In this document: piece after piece, positions 1 to 7,927 of the stretch | Numbering within the stretch: the first letter of the stretch is position 1 | How the letters are laid out: the number at the start of each line of letters is the position of its first letter | NCBI RefSeq assembly: GCF_000725625.1 | Contig: NZ_JOHS01000028.1 | Span: 1-64,000 of the forward strand | Direction of reading: 5' to 3' | DNA length: 64,000 nucleotides | Origin: Streptomyces sp. NRRL F-6676 | GTDB lineage: Bacteria; Actinomycetota; Actinomycetes; Streptomycetales; Streptomycetaceae | Made by a program: the position numbers and the translations under genes | The notes under the pieces: model-generated | Told to the model about the DNA's origin: nothing | The model's input: the letters and a program-made list of their open reading frames with translations, nothing else | Databases searched by the model: none

Positions 1-341
1 CACCACACCCCCGCCGCGACAACCGCCCCCGCCCCGACCCCCGCGACGACCAACGGCACCCTCTGCCGCTCCGACACCCGCACCGCCGTACTCCGCAACT
101 GCACCGACACCGCCCCGGCCCGGTCCCGCAGATCCTCCGCCCGCGCCCGCGCCCGCCCCTTCACATCGGCCTTCCCGGCCAGCTCCTCCACCGTGTCGCC
201 GAGCGCCCCCCGCGTCTCCTCGATCTGCCGCCGCAACTCGTCCGGTCCCTTCGCCCCCGTCGCGTTCCGCCCGGACGCCGGCACGGACCCGGCCAACTGC
301 CCGGCGTCCCCTCGCTCACCCGCTCCGCCGTGGCCCGTCAC
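1..341 (-). CDS. DUF3618-type envelope protein (partial, runs off the left edge)
   Basis: Only the N-terminal 113 codons are inside the window. After a variable Gly/Ala-rich stretch the protein reads GPDELRRQIEETRGALGDTV, typical of the DUF3618 family (about residues 34-60). A charged, probably helical region follows, and then the start of a hydrophobic segment (VPLVVAGVGAGAVVAAG) that should be a membrane anchor. The GTG start overlaps the stop of the holin-like gene in a GTGA, so the two are translationally coupled. No biochemical function is established for the family; a membrane-bound role with the upstream holin-like protein is inferred from the coupling. Confidence 0.75.
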   Translation of the reverse strand, partial: MTGHGGAGERGDAGQLAGSVPASGRNATGAKGPDELRRQIEETRGALGDTVEELAGKADVKGRARARAEDLRDRAGAVSVQLRSTAVRVSERQRVPLVVAGVGAGAVVAAGVW

Positions 342-775
342 CGGTGCACCCTCCCCTTGATCTCGTCGACATCGGCCTTGACGCTGTCCAGCGTCTCCTC
401 CGGCTTCGGCGGCGTCGCCCGCCGCAACTGCGCCCGCCCCATCAGCCCGAGCACGCCCGCCACCAGGAACAGCCCCGCCGTCACGATCAGCGCGGCGGCC
501 CACACGGGCAACGCCACCGCGATCGCGGCGATGGCCGTGGCCGCCAGCGCCATCAGCCCGACGTAGGCGACGGCGCCCGCCCCGCCCAGCAGCCCGCCGC
601 CGCGCCCGGCCCGGCGCCCCTTCTCGGCGAGTTCCTCCTTGGCGAGGCTCACTTCCTGACGTACGAGCCGGGAGAGCTGTTCGGTCGCCTGACCGACGAG
701 TTCCCCCACCGAATGGTGGTCCGGACGGTCCGGGTAGTGGACGGTGCGCACGGGCTTGGCCTCGGTCGTGGTCAC
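338..775 (-). CDS. phage-holin-family (DUF1469-like) membrane protein
   Basis: 145 residues. A soluble N-terminal part contains SVGELVGQATEQLSRLVRQE, the usual opening of the actinobacterial putative holin superfamily III. Two long hydrophobic segments follow (about residues 65-90 and 92-115, AVAYVGLMALAATAIAAIAV and WAAALIVTAGLFLVAG), then a charged tail with TPPKPEETLDSVKADVDEIK. GTG at 775 was chosen because GAGAGGAGG lies 5-6 nt upstream; an in-frame ATG at 850 has no such site. Despite the family name, members are common chromosomal genes beside DUF3618 genes, as here. Nothing else phage-like is nearby, so a lytic function is unlikely. Confidence 0.75.
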   Translation of the reverse strand: MTTTEAKPVRTVHYPDRPDHHSVGELVGQATEQLSRLVRQEVSLAKEELAEKGRRAGRGGGLLGGAGAVAYVGLMALAATAIAAIAVALPVWAAALIVTAGLFLVAGVLGLMGRAQLRRATPPKPEETLDSVKADVDEIKGRVHR

Positions 776-925
776 GGTCCGCCTCCTCTCGTGTCGGAAG
801 AATCCCGGGTACCCCTGGCCGCCGCTCCCTACCCTCCTCCAGACCACCACCGATTAGCGATCGACCCCACCACCTCGTAGCAAATTTAAGTAGTGCTACA
901 CAAAGAACCGCCCGAGACTCCCCGT

Positions 926-1831
926 ATGACACTCACACCGCCCCGCCCCACCCCCTTCGGCCGCGCCCTGTGCGCGATGGTCACCCCCTTCACCGACGAC
1001 GGCGCCCTCGACCTGGACGGCGCCCAGCGGCTGGCCGCCCGCCTGGTCGAGGAGGGCTGCGACGGACTCGTCCTCTCCGGCACGACGGGCGAGTCCCCGA
1101 CCACCACGGACGCGGAGAAGGTGGCGCTCGTGCGGTCGGTACGGGAAGCCGTCGGCGCACGCGCGACGATCGTGGCGGGGGTCGGCACGGCCGACACCGC
1201 GCACACCACGGAGCTGGCCCGTGCGGCGGAGAAGGCGGGCGCCGACGGCCTCCTGGTCGTCGCCCCGTACTACAGCCGCCCCCCGCAGGACGCCGTCGAG
1301 GCCCATCTGCGCGAGGTCGCCGACGCGACCGGACTGCCCCTGATGCTGTACGACATCCCGGCCCGCACGGGCACCCGCATCGAACCGGAGACACTGCTCC
1401 GCCTGGCCGGGCACCCCCGGATCGTGGCGGTGAAGGACTGCGCCCACGACCTCCTGGGCACCCAGAAGGTGCTGCACCGCACGGAGTTGGCGTACTACGC
1501 GGGCTGCGACGAACAGACCCTGGCGCTGTACGCGGTCGGCGGCGCCGGCTGTGTGAGCACCGTCGCGAACGTCGTACCGCGCCACTTCCGCGCGATCCTC
1601 GACACGTTCGACACCGGTGACACGACAGCCGCCGCCCGCCACCAGCACGCGGCGAACGACCTGATCGAGGCCATGATGGCGACCGCCCTCCCCGGCACGG
1701 TCACCACCAAGGCGCTCCTCACCCGCCTCGGCCTCCCCGCGGGCCCCGTCCGCCCGCCCCTGCGGCCCGCCGGCCGGCAGACGGCCGACGGGCTGCTGGC
1801 GCTGTACGAGCGCCTGGCGGGCGGGGTCTGA
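926..1831 (+). CDS. dapA: 4-hydroxy-tetrahydrodipicolinate synthase (DapA)
   Basis: 301 residues forming a class I aldolase (DHDPS/NAL superfamily) barrel. It condenses pyruvate with aspartate semialdehyde, the first committed step towards diaminopimelate and lysine. Visible active-site signatures are SGTTGESPTTT (Thr53-Thr54), PYYSRP (115-119), LYDIPARTG with Tyr142 and Arg147, and the Schiff-base lysine Lys170 in IVAVKDC. The ATG at 926 starts the conserved region; an in-frame GTG at 893 would add 11 unlikely residues. It converges on dapD, a later enzyme of the succinylase branch. Streptomyces can carry more than one DapA-like protein and the superfamily includes other lyases, but the residues and neighbour favour DapA. 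Confidence 0.88.
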   Translation: MTLTPPRPTPFGRALCAMVTPFTDDGALDLDGAQRLAARLVEEGCDGLVLSGTTGESPTTTDAEKVALVRSVREAVGARATIVAGVGTADTAHTTELARAAEKAGADGLLVVAPYYSRPPQDAVEAHLREVADATGLPLMLYDIPARTGTRIEPETLLRLAGHPRIVAVKDCAHDLLGTQKVLHRTELAYYAGCDEQTLALYAVGGAGCVSTVANVVPRHFRAILDTFDTGDTTAAARHQHAANDLIEAMMATALPGTVTTKALLTRLGLPAGPVRPPLRPAGRQTADGLLALYERLAGGV

Positions 1832-1868
1832 ACCGGCCGGTGCGACGCTGCCGGGGTCTTCCGGCCCG

Positions 1869-2858
1869 TCAGTTGTGGGCGTGCAGGATGTCGTTCAGGC
1901 CGCCCCAGACCGCGTTGTTGGGGCGGGCCTCGACCGTGCCGGTGACCGAGTTGCGGCGGAAGAGGATGTTCGAGGCGCCGGAGAGCTCGCGGGCCTTGAC
2001 GATCTGGCCGTCGGGCATGGTGACCCGGGTGCCCGCGGTGATGTACAGGCCGGCCTCGACCACGCACTCGTCGCCGAGCGCGATGCCGACGCCCGCCTCG
2101 GCGCCGACCAGGCAGCGCTCGCCGAGGGAGATGATCACGTTGCCGCCGCCGGACAGCGTGCCCATCGTGGAGGCGCCGCCGCCGATGTCCGAGCCGTCGC
2201 CCACCACGACGCCGGCGGAGATCCGGCCCTCGACCATGGACGTGCCGAGCGTGCCGGCGTTGAAGTTGACGAAGCCCTCGTGCATGACCGTGGTGCCCGC
2301 GGAGAGGTGCGCGCCGAGGCGGACCCGGTCCGCGTCGGCGATGCGGACGCCCTTCGGCACGACGTAGTCCGTCATGCGCGGGAACTTGTCGACCGAGGTC
2401 ACCTGGAGGTGCAGGCCCTCGGCGCGGGCGTTGAGCCGCACCTTCTCGATGTCGTCGACCGCGACCGGGCCGAGCGAGGTCCAGGCGACGTTGGCGAGGA
2501 AGCCGAACTGGCCCTCCAGGCTCAGCCCGTGCGGCTTGACCAGACGGTGCGAGAGCAGGTGCAGGCGCAGATAGACGTCGTGCGCGTCGAGCGGCTTGTC
2601 GTCCAGGGAGGCGATGACCGTGCGGACCGCGACGACCTCGACGCCGCGGCGGCTGTCCGGGCCGATCGCCTTGGCGGCGCCCTCGCCGAGCAGCTCCGCG
2701 GCACGCTCGGCGGACAGCCGCTCGGTGCCGGCCGGGCCGGGGTCCCCGGTCAGCTCGGGGGCGGGGAACCAGGTGTCGAGAACGGTGCCGTCGGGGGTGA
2801 GGGTGGCGAGGCCGGCGGCGGCGGCGCCGGTGGTGCGGGTGGTCGTCATGTCGGTCAT
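1869..2858 (-). CDS. dapD: 2,3,4,5-tetrahydropyridine-2,6-dicarboxylate N-succinyltransferase (DapD, actinobacterial type)
   Basis: 329 residues. DapD transfers succinyl from succinyl-CoA to tetrahydrodipicolinate in the succinylase branch of meso-diaminopimelate and lysine synthesis. The N-terminal 160 residues are specific to the actinobacterial form. Residues about 165-290 show the hexapeptide periodicity of a left-handed parallel beta-helix (for example [18 protein letters not shown]). MVEGRIS (208-214) contains the glutamate that is catalytic in the mycobacterial enzyme. The ATG at 2858 lies 6 nt after a TAGGTT -10-like box, so the mRNA may be leaderless; an in-frame ATG at 2849 is an alternative. 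It is convergent with dapA, 37 bp away. Confidence 0.92.
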   Translation of the reverse strand: MTDMTTTRTTGAAAAGLATLTPDGTVLDTWFPAPELTGDPGPAGTERLSAERAAELLGEGAAKAIGPDSRRGVEVVAVRTVIASLDDKPLDAHDVYLRLHLLSHRLVKPHGLSLEGQFGFLANVAWTSLGPVAVDDIEKVRLNARAEGLHLQVTSVDKFPRMTDYVVPKGVRIADADRVRLGAHLSAGTTVMHEGFVNFNAGTLGTSMVEGRISAGVVVGDGSDIGGGASTMGTLSGGGNVIISLGERCLVGAEAGVGIALGDECVVEAGLYITAGTRVTMPDGQIVKARELSGASNILFRRNSVTGTVEARPNNAVWGGLNDILHAHN

Positions 2859-2864
2859 GACGGC

Positions 2865-2870
2865 AACCTA
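2865..2870 (-). promoter_or_regulatory. -10 box for a leaderless dapD transcript
   Basis: TAGGTT (minus strand) ends 6 nt before the dapD ATG, and no Shine-Dalgarno lies between. The spacing puts transcription start at or next to the start codon. Confidence 0.5.
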
Positions 2871-3028
2871 ACCGGCGGGGACGGCCGGGGGCCAACCGGC
2901 GGGGTACGGGGCCGGCCCCCATGCCCCGGGAGGGGTGGCGGGGGTGCGTTTTCGGGTGCGGTACGGGGGGGGTCGCGCCCACGCGGCGGAGCCGCGGATC
3001 GACGCAGACCCGCGCCCTCTCGCGGACG

Positions 3029-3355
3029 CTAATGGCTGCCGCCCATGTTCAGGACCACCACCCCCGCCACGATCAGGGTCAGGCCGGCCAGTTTCGCCGC
3101 GGTGAGGGTTTCGCCGAAGGCCAGGAGGCCGATGGTGGCGATGGCGGCCGTGCCCACGCCGGACCAGATGGCGTAGGCCGTGCCGATCGAGACCGTTTTC
3201 AGGGTCTGGGCCAGGAGTGCGAAGGACAGCAGGTAGCCGGCGACGGTGATCAGGGAGGGCCAGAGCCGGGTGAAGCCCTCGCTGTACTTCATCGCGGTCG
3301 TGGCCGCCACCTCCGCCGCGATGGCCCCGCCGAGCAGCACGTATCCCATTCCCAT
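3029..3355 (-). CDS. SMR-family multidrug efflux protein (EmrE/QacE type)
   Basis: 108 residues, the usual length of small multidrug resistance proteins, with four hydrophobic helices. The essential membrane-embedded glutamate is Glu15 in AIAAEVAATTAMKYSEGFTR, and TAYAIWSGVG (59-68) is the family signature in helix 3. These motifs match EmrE/QacE more closely than the guanidinium-exporting SugE branch. It would exchange protons for lipophilic cations as a dimer in the cytoplasmic membrane. The gene is single, between dapD and the end of the suf operon. ATG at 3355 is used; ATG at 3349 is possible. Neither has a strong ribosome binding site. Confidence 0.88.
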   Translation of the reverse strand: MGMGYVLLGGAIAAEVAATTAMKYSEGFTRLWPSLITVAGYLLSFALLAQTLKTVSIGTAYAIWSGVGTAAIATIGLLAFGETLTAAKLAGLTLIVAGVVVLNMGGSH

Positions 3356-3429
3356 GCGGGCGACTGTACGACGCCCGCGCCGCACCCCGGCCCCGGCTCC
3401 GGCTCCGGCTCCCGGCTCCCGGCAACGCC

Positions 3430-3463
3430 ACGGCCCCCGGCGCTTACCCGCGCCGGGGGCCGT
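3430..3463 (-). terminator. terminator hairpin of the suf operon
   Basis: ACGGCCCCCGGCGC pairs perfectly with GCGCCGGGGGCCGT (14 bp, loop TTACCC), starting about 40 nt after the sufT stop. There is no U-run, as is usual in Streptomyces. Confidence 0.7.
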
Positions 3464-3503
3464 CGCCTGCTCACGCGGACCGCATGCCGCATGCCGCGTC
3501 CGC

Positions 3504-3836
3504 TCAGACGTTGAAGCCCAGCGCCCGCAGCTGCTCGCGGCCGTCGTCCGTGATCTTGTCGGGGCCCCACGGCGGCATCCAGACCCAGTTGATGCGCAGC
3601 TCGTTGACGAGGCCGTCCGTGGCGGACTTGGCCTGGTCCTCGATGACATCGGTCAGCGGACAGGCCGCGGACGTCAGGGTCATGTCGACGGTGGCGATGT
3701 TCGCCTCGTCGATGTGGATGCCGTAGATGAGGCCGAGATTGACGACGTCGATGCCCAGTTCGGGGTCGACGACGTCCATCAGGGCCTCGCGGAGCTCCTC
3801 CTCCGAGGCCGGCTTCATCTCCACGGTGTCGGTCAT
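3504..3836 (-). CDS. sufT: SufT-like Fe-S assembly factor (MIP18/DUF59 domain)
   Basis: 110 residues, one DUF59/MIP18 domain: LREALMDVVDPELGIDVVNL near the N-terminus, then DMTLTSAACPLTDVIEDQA with the conserved cysteine Cys59. Members help deliver or mature iron-sulfur clusters. It is the last gene of the suf operon and is coupled to sufU by an ATGA overlap; AAAGGA precedes the start. The product acts in the cytosol. SufT is named from domain and position; PaaD-like proteins share the fold, but phenylacetate genes are absent. Confidence 0.88.
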   Translation of the reverse strand: MTDTVEMKPASEEELREALMDVVDPELGIDVVNLGLIYGIHIDEANIATVDMTLTSAACPLTDVIEDQAKSATDGLVNELRINWVWMPPWGPDKITDDGREQLRALGFNV

Positions 3837-4306
3837 GCCGTTGTCCTTTCGGGGTCGGCGCCGGCGTCCTGGAGGGCCTGGGCCGTCGCGTCCTTCCACG
3901 CCATCCAGCTCAGCAGCGCGCACTTGACCCGCGCCGGGTACTTGGAGACCCCGGCGAACGCGACCGCGTCCTCCAGGACCTCCTCCATCGCGTCGTCGGG
4001 CTCGACCTTGCCCTTGGACTGCATCAGCTCCAGGAAGGTCTCCTGGATCCGCTGCGCCTCGGCGACGTCCTTGCCGACGAGGAGGTCGTTCAGCACGGAG
4101 GCGGAGGCCTGGCTGATCGAACAGCCCTGGCCCTCGTAGCTGACGTCGCTGATGGTGGTGCCGTCGTACTTCACACGCAGCGTGATCTCGTCACCGCACG
4201 TCGGGTTGACGTGGTGCACCTCGGCGTCGCCGTCCCGCAAGCCCCGCCCGTGCGGGTTCTTGTAGTGGTCGAGGATGACTTCCTGGTACATCGAGTCCAG
4301 CTTCAC
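3833..4306 (-). CDS. sufU: SufU-type iron-sulfur/zinc sulfurtransfer protein
   Basis: 157 residues of the NifU_N/IscU fold. Conserved ligands are Cys37 and Asp39 in NPTCGDE, Cys62 in GQGCSISQAS, and Cys129 in VKCALLSW. In studied SufU proteins these residues hold zinc and accept persulfide sulfur from SufS. The insertion between the second and third cysteines is the mark of SufU rather than IscU. The gene starts 11 nt after sufS ends and overlaps sufT by 4 nt, placing sulfur donor and acceptor together. No sufE or iscU is present. Confidence 0.93.
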   Translation of the reverse strand: MKLDSMYQEVILDHYKNPHGRGLRDGDAEVHHVNPTCGDEITLRVKYDGTTISDVSYEGQGCSISQASASVLNDLLVGKDVAEAQRIQETFLELMQSKGKVEPDDAMEEVLEDAVAFAGVSKYPARVKCALLSWMAWKDATAQALQDAGADPERTTA

Positions 4307-4317
4307 GCCTCAGCCCT

Positions 4318-5574
4318 TCATCCGAAGAAGTTCCGTACGTGCTCCAGACCGTCGATCAGCGCGTCGACCTCGCCCGGTGTGGAGTACAGATAGAACGACG
4401 CTCGCGTGGTCGCGGGAATTCCGTACCGCAGGCAGACGGGGCGCGCGCAGTGGTGGCCGACGCGTACCGCGATGCCCTGCTCGTCGAGGACCTGGCCCAC
4501 GTCGTGCGGGTGGATGTCACCCAGGGTGAACGAGATCGCGGCGCCGCGGTCCTCGGCCGTGGTGGGGCCGATGAGCCGCAGGTCGGGCACTTCCAGCAGC
4601 CGCTTGACCGCGTACTCGGTGAGCGCGTGCTCGTGCGCGAGGACCTTGTCCATGCCGATCGAGTTCAGGTAGTCGATCGCCGCGCCGAGACCGACCGCCT
4701 GGGCGATCGGCGGGGTGCCCGCCTCGAACTTGTGCGGGGCGGGGGCGTAGGTCGAGGAGTGCATCGACACCGTCTCGATCATCTCGCCGCCGCCGAGGAA
4801 CGGGGGCAGGTCCTCCAGCAGCTCCTGGCGGCCCCACAGCACGCCGATGCCGGTCGGGCCGCACATCTTGTGGCCGGTGAAGGCCACGAAGTCGGCCTGG
4901 AGGGCCTGTACGTCCACGGGCATGTGCGGCGCGGCCTGGGAGGCGTCGACGCAGACCAGCGCGCCGACCTCCTGGGCGCGGCGGACTATCGCCTCGACCG
5001 GGTTGAGGGTGCCGAGGATGTTGGAGACCAGCACGAAGGAGACGATCTTCGTCTTCTCGGTGATGATCTCGTCGATCCGGGAGAGGTCGAGCCGGCCGTC
5101 GTCGGTCAGTCCGAACCACTTCAGCTTCGCGCCCGTGCGCTGCGCGAGCAGCTGCCAGGGCACGATGTTGGAGTGGTGCTCCATCTCCGTGATGACGATC
5201 TCGGTGTCGTGGTCGACCCGGTAGGGCTCGTCGGCCCAGCCGAGCATGTTGGCCACGAGGTTGAGCGACTCGGAGGCGTTCTTGGTGAAGATCACCTCGT
5301 CGCGGCTCGGAGCGTTGATGAACGCGGCGACCTTGTCGCGCGCGCCCTCGTACAGCGCCGTGGCCTCCTCGGCGAGCACGTGCACGCCCCGGTGGACGTT
5401 GGCGTTGTGCTGCTCGTAGTACTCGTCCAGGACGTCGATCACCTGGCGCGGGGTCTGCGAGGTCGCCGCGTTGTCGAGGTAGACGAGCCTGCGGCCGTCG
5501 TGGACCTGGCGGTCCAGGATCGGGAAGTCCTTGCGGATCGCCTCGGTGTCGAGGAGGCCCGGCAACTGCGTCAC
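4318..5574 (-). CDS. sufS: cysteine desulfurase SufS
   Basis: 418 residues, a class V aminotransferase-fold PLP enzyme. It takes sulfur from L-cysteine as an enzyme persulfide, releasing alanine, and passes it to SufU. The PLP lysine is Lys236 in AFTGHKMCGPTG. The persulfide cysteine is Cys376 in RVGHHCARPVCLRYG, the short-loop arrangement of group II desulfurases. Also visible are YLDNAATSQ (32-40) and TEMEHHSN (129-136). The GTG start overlaps the sufC stop (GTGA), giving coupled expression. Confidence 0.95.
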   Translation of the reverse strand: MTQLPGLLDTEAIRKDFPILDRQVHDGRRLVYLDNAATSQTPRQVIDVLDEYYEQHNANVHRGVHVLAEEATALYEGARDKVAAFINAPSRDEVIFTKNASESLNLVANMLGWADEPYRVDHDTEIVITEMEHHSNIVPWQLLAQRTGAKLKWFGLTDDGRLDLSRIDEIITEKTKIVSFVLVSNILGTLNPVEAIVRRAQEVGALVCVDASQAAPHMPVDVQALQADFVAFTGHKMCGPTGIGVLWGRQELLEDLPPFLGGGEMIETVSMHSSTYAPAPHKFEAGTPPIAQAVGLGAAIDYLNSIGMDKVLAHEHALTEYAVKRLLEVPDLRLIGPTTAEDRGAAISFTLGDIHPHDVGQVLDEQGIAVRVGHHCARPVCLRYGIPATTRASFYLYSTPGEVDALIDGLEHVRNFFG

Positions 5575-6335
5575 GCTGATACGCCACCCTTCGTGTATGC
5601 CTCGTAGCCCTCTTCCTCCAGCTTGTCGGCGAGTTCGGCGCCGCCGGACTCGACGATGCGGCCCGCGGAGAAGACGTGCACGAAGTCGGGCTTGATGTAG
5701 CGCAGGATGCGCGTGTAGTGCGTGATCAGCAGGGTGCCGACCTCGCCGGTCTCGCGGACGCGGTTGACGCCCTCGGAGACGATGCGCAGGGCGTCGACGT
5801 CGAGGCCGGAGTCGGTCTCGTCGAGGATGGCGACCTTCGGCTTGAGCAGTTCGAGCTGGAGGATCTCGTGGCGCTTCTTCTCACCGCCGGAGAAGCCCTC
5901 GTTGACGTTGCGCTCGGCGAAGGAGGAGTCCATGTGGAGGCGCTCCATGGCCTCCTTGACCTCCTTGACCCAGGTACGCAGCTTGGGGGCCTCGCCGCGG
6001 ACGGCGGTGGCGGAGGTGCGCAGGAAGTTGCTCACCGACACACCGGGGACCTCGACCGGGTACTGCATGGCGAGGAAGAGGCCGGCGCGGGCGCGCTCGT
6101 CGACGGACATCTCCAGGACGTCCTCGCCGTCGAGGGTGACGGTGCCGCCGGTGATCGTGTACTTGGGGTGACCCGCGAGGGAGTAGGCGAGGGTCGACTT
6201 GCCGGAGCCGTTGGGGCCCATGATGGCGTGCGTCTCGCCCTGCTTCACGGTGAGGTCGACGCCCTTGAGGATCTCCTTCGTGGCGTTGTCGGCCTCGACG
6301 GTGACGTGCAGGTCTCGGATTTCAAGCGTTGCCAT
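5571..6335 (-). CDS. sufC: SufC, ATPase of the SufBCD scaffold
   Basis: 254 residues, an ABC-type ATPase that acts in the cytosol with SufB and SufD rather than in transport. Walker A is GPNGSGKST (40-48). The signature is SGGEKKR, and Walker B runs into VAILDETDSGLD, where the usual DEPT is DETDSGLD as in SufC proteins. ATP binding drives the SufBCD shape changes needed for cluster assembly. It starts just after the ferredoxin gene and overlaps sufS. Confidence 0.95.
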   Translation of the reverse strand: MATLEIRDLHVTVEADNATKEILKGVDLTVKQGETHAIMGPNGSGKSTLAYSLAGHPKYTITGGTVTLDGEDVLEMSVDERARAGLFLAMQYPVEVPGVSVSNFLRTSATAVRGEAPKLRTWVKEVKEAMERLHMDSSFAERNVNEGFSGGEKKRHEILQLELLKPKVAILDETDSGLDVDALRIVSEGVNRVRETGEVGTLLITHYTRILRYIKPDFVHVFSAGRIVESGGAELADKLEEEGYEAYTKGGVSA

Positions 6336-6342
6336 GGGTGCC

Positions 6343-6660
6343 TCAGGACTCCTGGGTGAGGGAGACGAGCACGTCGTCCCCTTCGATCTTTACGGGGTAT
6401 ACGGGGACGGGACGTGTCGCCGGGGGGCTGTCGGGCTTTCCGGAACGGAGGTCGAAGCGCGAGCCGTGCAGCCAGCACTCGATGTGGCAGTCGTCGACCT
6501 CGCCCTCGGAGAGGGAGACGTTGGCGTGCGAGCAGATGTCGTGGATGGCGAACACCTCGCCCTCGGTGTGCACGAGGGAGACGGGCGTGCCGTCGAGTTC
6601 CACCCGCTTGGGGGTGTCCTCCTCCAGCTCGCTCAGCCCGCAGGCGCGTACGAAGGTCAT
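6343..6660 (-). CDS. Rieske-type [2Fe-2S] ferredoxin of the suf operon
   Basis: 105 residues. The Rieske ligands are C43-x-H45 (ICSHANVS) and C62-x2-H65 (CWLHGSRFD), which bind a [2Fe-2S] cluster through two Cys and two His. There is no signal peptide or membrane segment, so it is cytosolic, like the ferredoxin parts of non-haem oxygenases. It overlaps sufD by 4 nt and precedes sufC by 7 nt, which implies an electron-transfer role in cluster assembly. The redox partner cannot be read from sequence. Confidence 0.9.
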   Translation of the reverse strand: MTFVRACGLSELEEDTPKRVELDGTPVSLVHTEGEVFAIHDICSHANVSLSEGEVDDCHIECWLHGSRFDLRSGKPDSPPATRPVPVYPVKIEGDDVLVSLTQES

Positions 6661-7838
6661 GCGACCGACGCCTCCAGCTCCTCCTCGATCTTGGCGAGCA
6701 GGCGCTCCTCGATGTCGGCGATACCGATCCGCTGCACGAGCTCGGCGAAGAAGCCGCGCACGACCAGCCGGCGGGCGTCGATCTCGGGGATGCCGCGGGC
6801 CATCAGGTAGAAGAGCTGCTCGTCGTCGAACCGGCCGGTGGCGGAGGCGTGGCCGGCGCCGACGATCTCGCCGGTCTCGATCTCCAGGTTCGGCACCGAG
6901 TCGACGCGGGCGCCGTCGGTGAGGACCAGGTTCCGGTTCATCTCGTAGGTGTCGGTGCCCTCGGCCTTGGCCTCGATGAGCACGTCACCGATCCACACGG
7001 CGTGCGCGGAGTCGCCCTGGAGGGCGCCCTTGTAGACGACGTTGGACGTGCAGTGGGGGGTGTTGTGGTCGACCAGGAGGCGGTGCTCGTGGTGCTGGCC
7101 ACGGTCGGTGAAGTACAGGCCGATCAGCTCGGCCTCGCCGCCGGTGCCGGCGTAGCTGACGCGCGGGTGGATGCGCACCAGGTCGCCGCCGAAGGTGACG
7201 ACGATGTGCCGGAAGGTGGCGTCGCGGCCGACCAGGGCGCTCTGCTGGGAGGCGTGGACGGCGGTGTCGTCCCAGTCCATGACGGTGACGACGGTGAGCT
7301 TGGCGCCGTCCCCGAGGACGTACTCGACGTTGGCCGCGCGCACGGTGTCGCCGGTGTGGTCGATGACGACGGTGGCCTCGGCGAAGGCGCCGAGTTCGAA
7401 GACGGTGTGCCCGTAGGTCACGCCGCCCTCGCCGTGCAGGGCCAGGCGGACCGGCTCGCTGAGCGCGGTCTCCTTGGGCACGGTGACGATCGTCGCCTTC
7501 TCGAAGGCGGAGTAGGCCTGGGCCGCGACCCGGTCCACGGGGGCGCCGGTCCGGCCGAGCCGGGCGTCGTCCCGGGCGACGGACTCGACACGCACGCCGT
7601 CGGGGGCGGAGATCTCGGCCTTGATCGAGCCGTCGGCGACGGCGGTGCCGTCGTGCAGCCCGCGCAGGCGTTCGAGGGGGGTGAAGCGCCACTCCTCCTC
7701 ACGGCCGTGCGGTACCGGGAAGTCCGCCACGTCGAAGGACGGCGGCGCGCTCATGCGCGTGGCGACGGTCGACTCGGCGGCCACCGCGATCGAGCCGGCG
7801 GTGGTGGAACCGACCGGGTTGGTGTGGGCCTCGGCCAT
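6657..7838 (-). CDS. sufD: SufD, Fe-S scaffold subunit
   Basis: 393 residues of the SufB/SufD beta-helix family. The C-terminal part contains GHASATGRFDDEQLFYLMAR and ARRLVVRGFFAELVQRI, the characteristic SufBD ending. The N-terminal 60 residues (ADFPVPHGREEEWRFTPLER) are typical of SufD. With SufB and SufC it forms the platform on which clusters are built. ATG at 7838 follows an 89-nt gap after sufB, the only sizeable gap inside the operon. Confidence 0.94.
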   Translation of the reverse strand: MAEAHTNPVGSTTAGSIAVAAESTVATRMSAPPSFDVADFPVPHGREEEWRFTPLERLRGLHDGTAVADGSIKAEISAPDGVRVESVARDDARLGRTGAPVDRVAAQAYSAFEKATIVTVPKETALSEPVRLALHGEGGVTYGHTVFELGAFAEATVVIDHTGDTVRAANVEYVLGDGAKLTVVTVMDWDDTAVHASQQSALVGRDATFRHIVVTFGGDLVRIHPRVSYAGTGGEAELIGLYFTDRGQHHEHRLLVDHNTPHCTSNVVYKGALQGDSAHAVWIGDVLIEAKAEGTDTYEMNRNLVLTDGARVDSVPNLEIETGEIVGAGHASATGRFDDEQLFYLMARGIPEIDARRLVVRGFFAELVQRIGIADIEERLLAKIEEELEASVA

Positions 7839-7879
7839 GGCTGTCGTCGTGCTCTCTTCCTGCGTGTTGTCGTGTTCCG

Positions 7880-7903
7880 CGGCCCGCTCGGGCGGGCGGG
7901 CCG
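7880..7903 (-). other. hairpin between sufB and sufD
   Basis: CGGCCCGC pairs with GCGGGCCG across an 8-nt loop in the 89-nt gap between sufB and sufD. It could be an RNA-processing or stability element that sets different SufB and SufD levels. Stems of this size arise often in GC-rich DNA. Confidence 0.35.
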
Positions 7904-7927
7904 TCGGCTGTGCGCGGGGGCGGCGGG

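Noticed and set aside
338..775. Prophage remnant suggested by a holin-family gene
   Set aside because: No endolysin, structural, integrase or attachment-site features nearby. DUF3618/holin-like pairs are common chromosomal genes in Streptomyces.
3380..3425. CCGGCT-rich short repeats between the SMR gene and the suf terminator
   Set aside because: Imperfect GC-rich low complexity with no other signal. It is common background and not listed as a feature.
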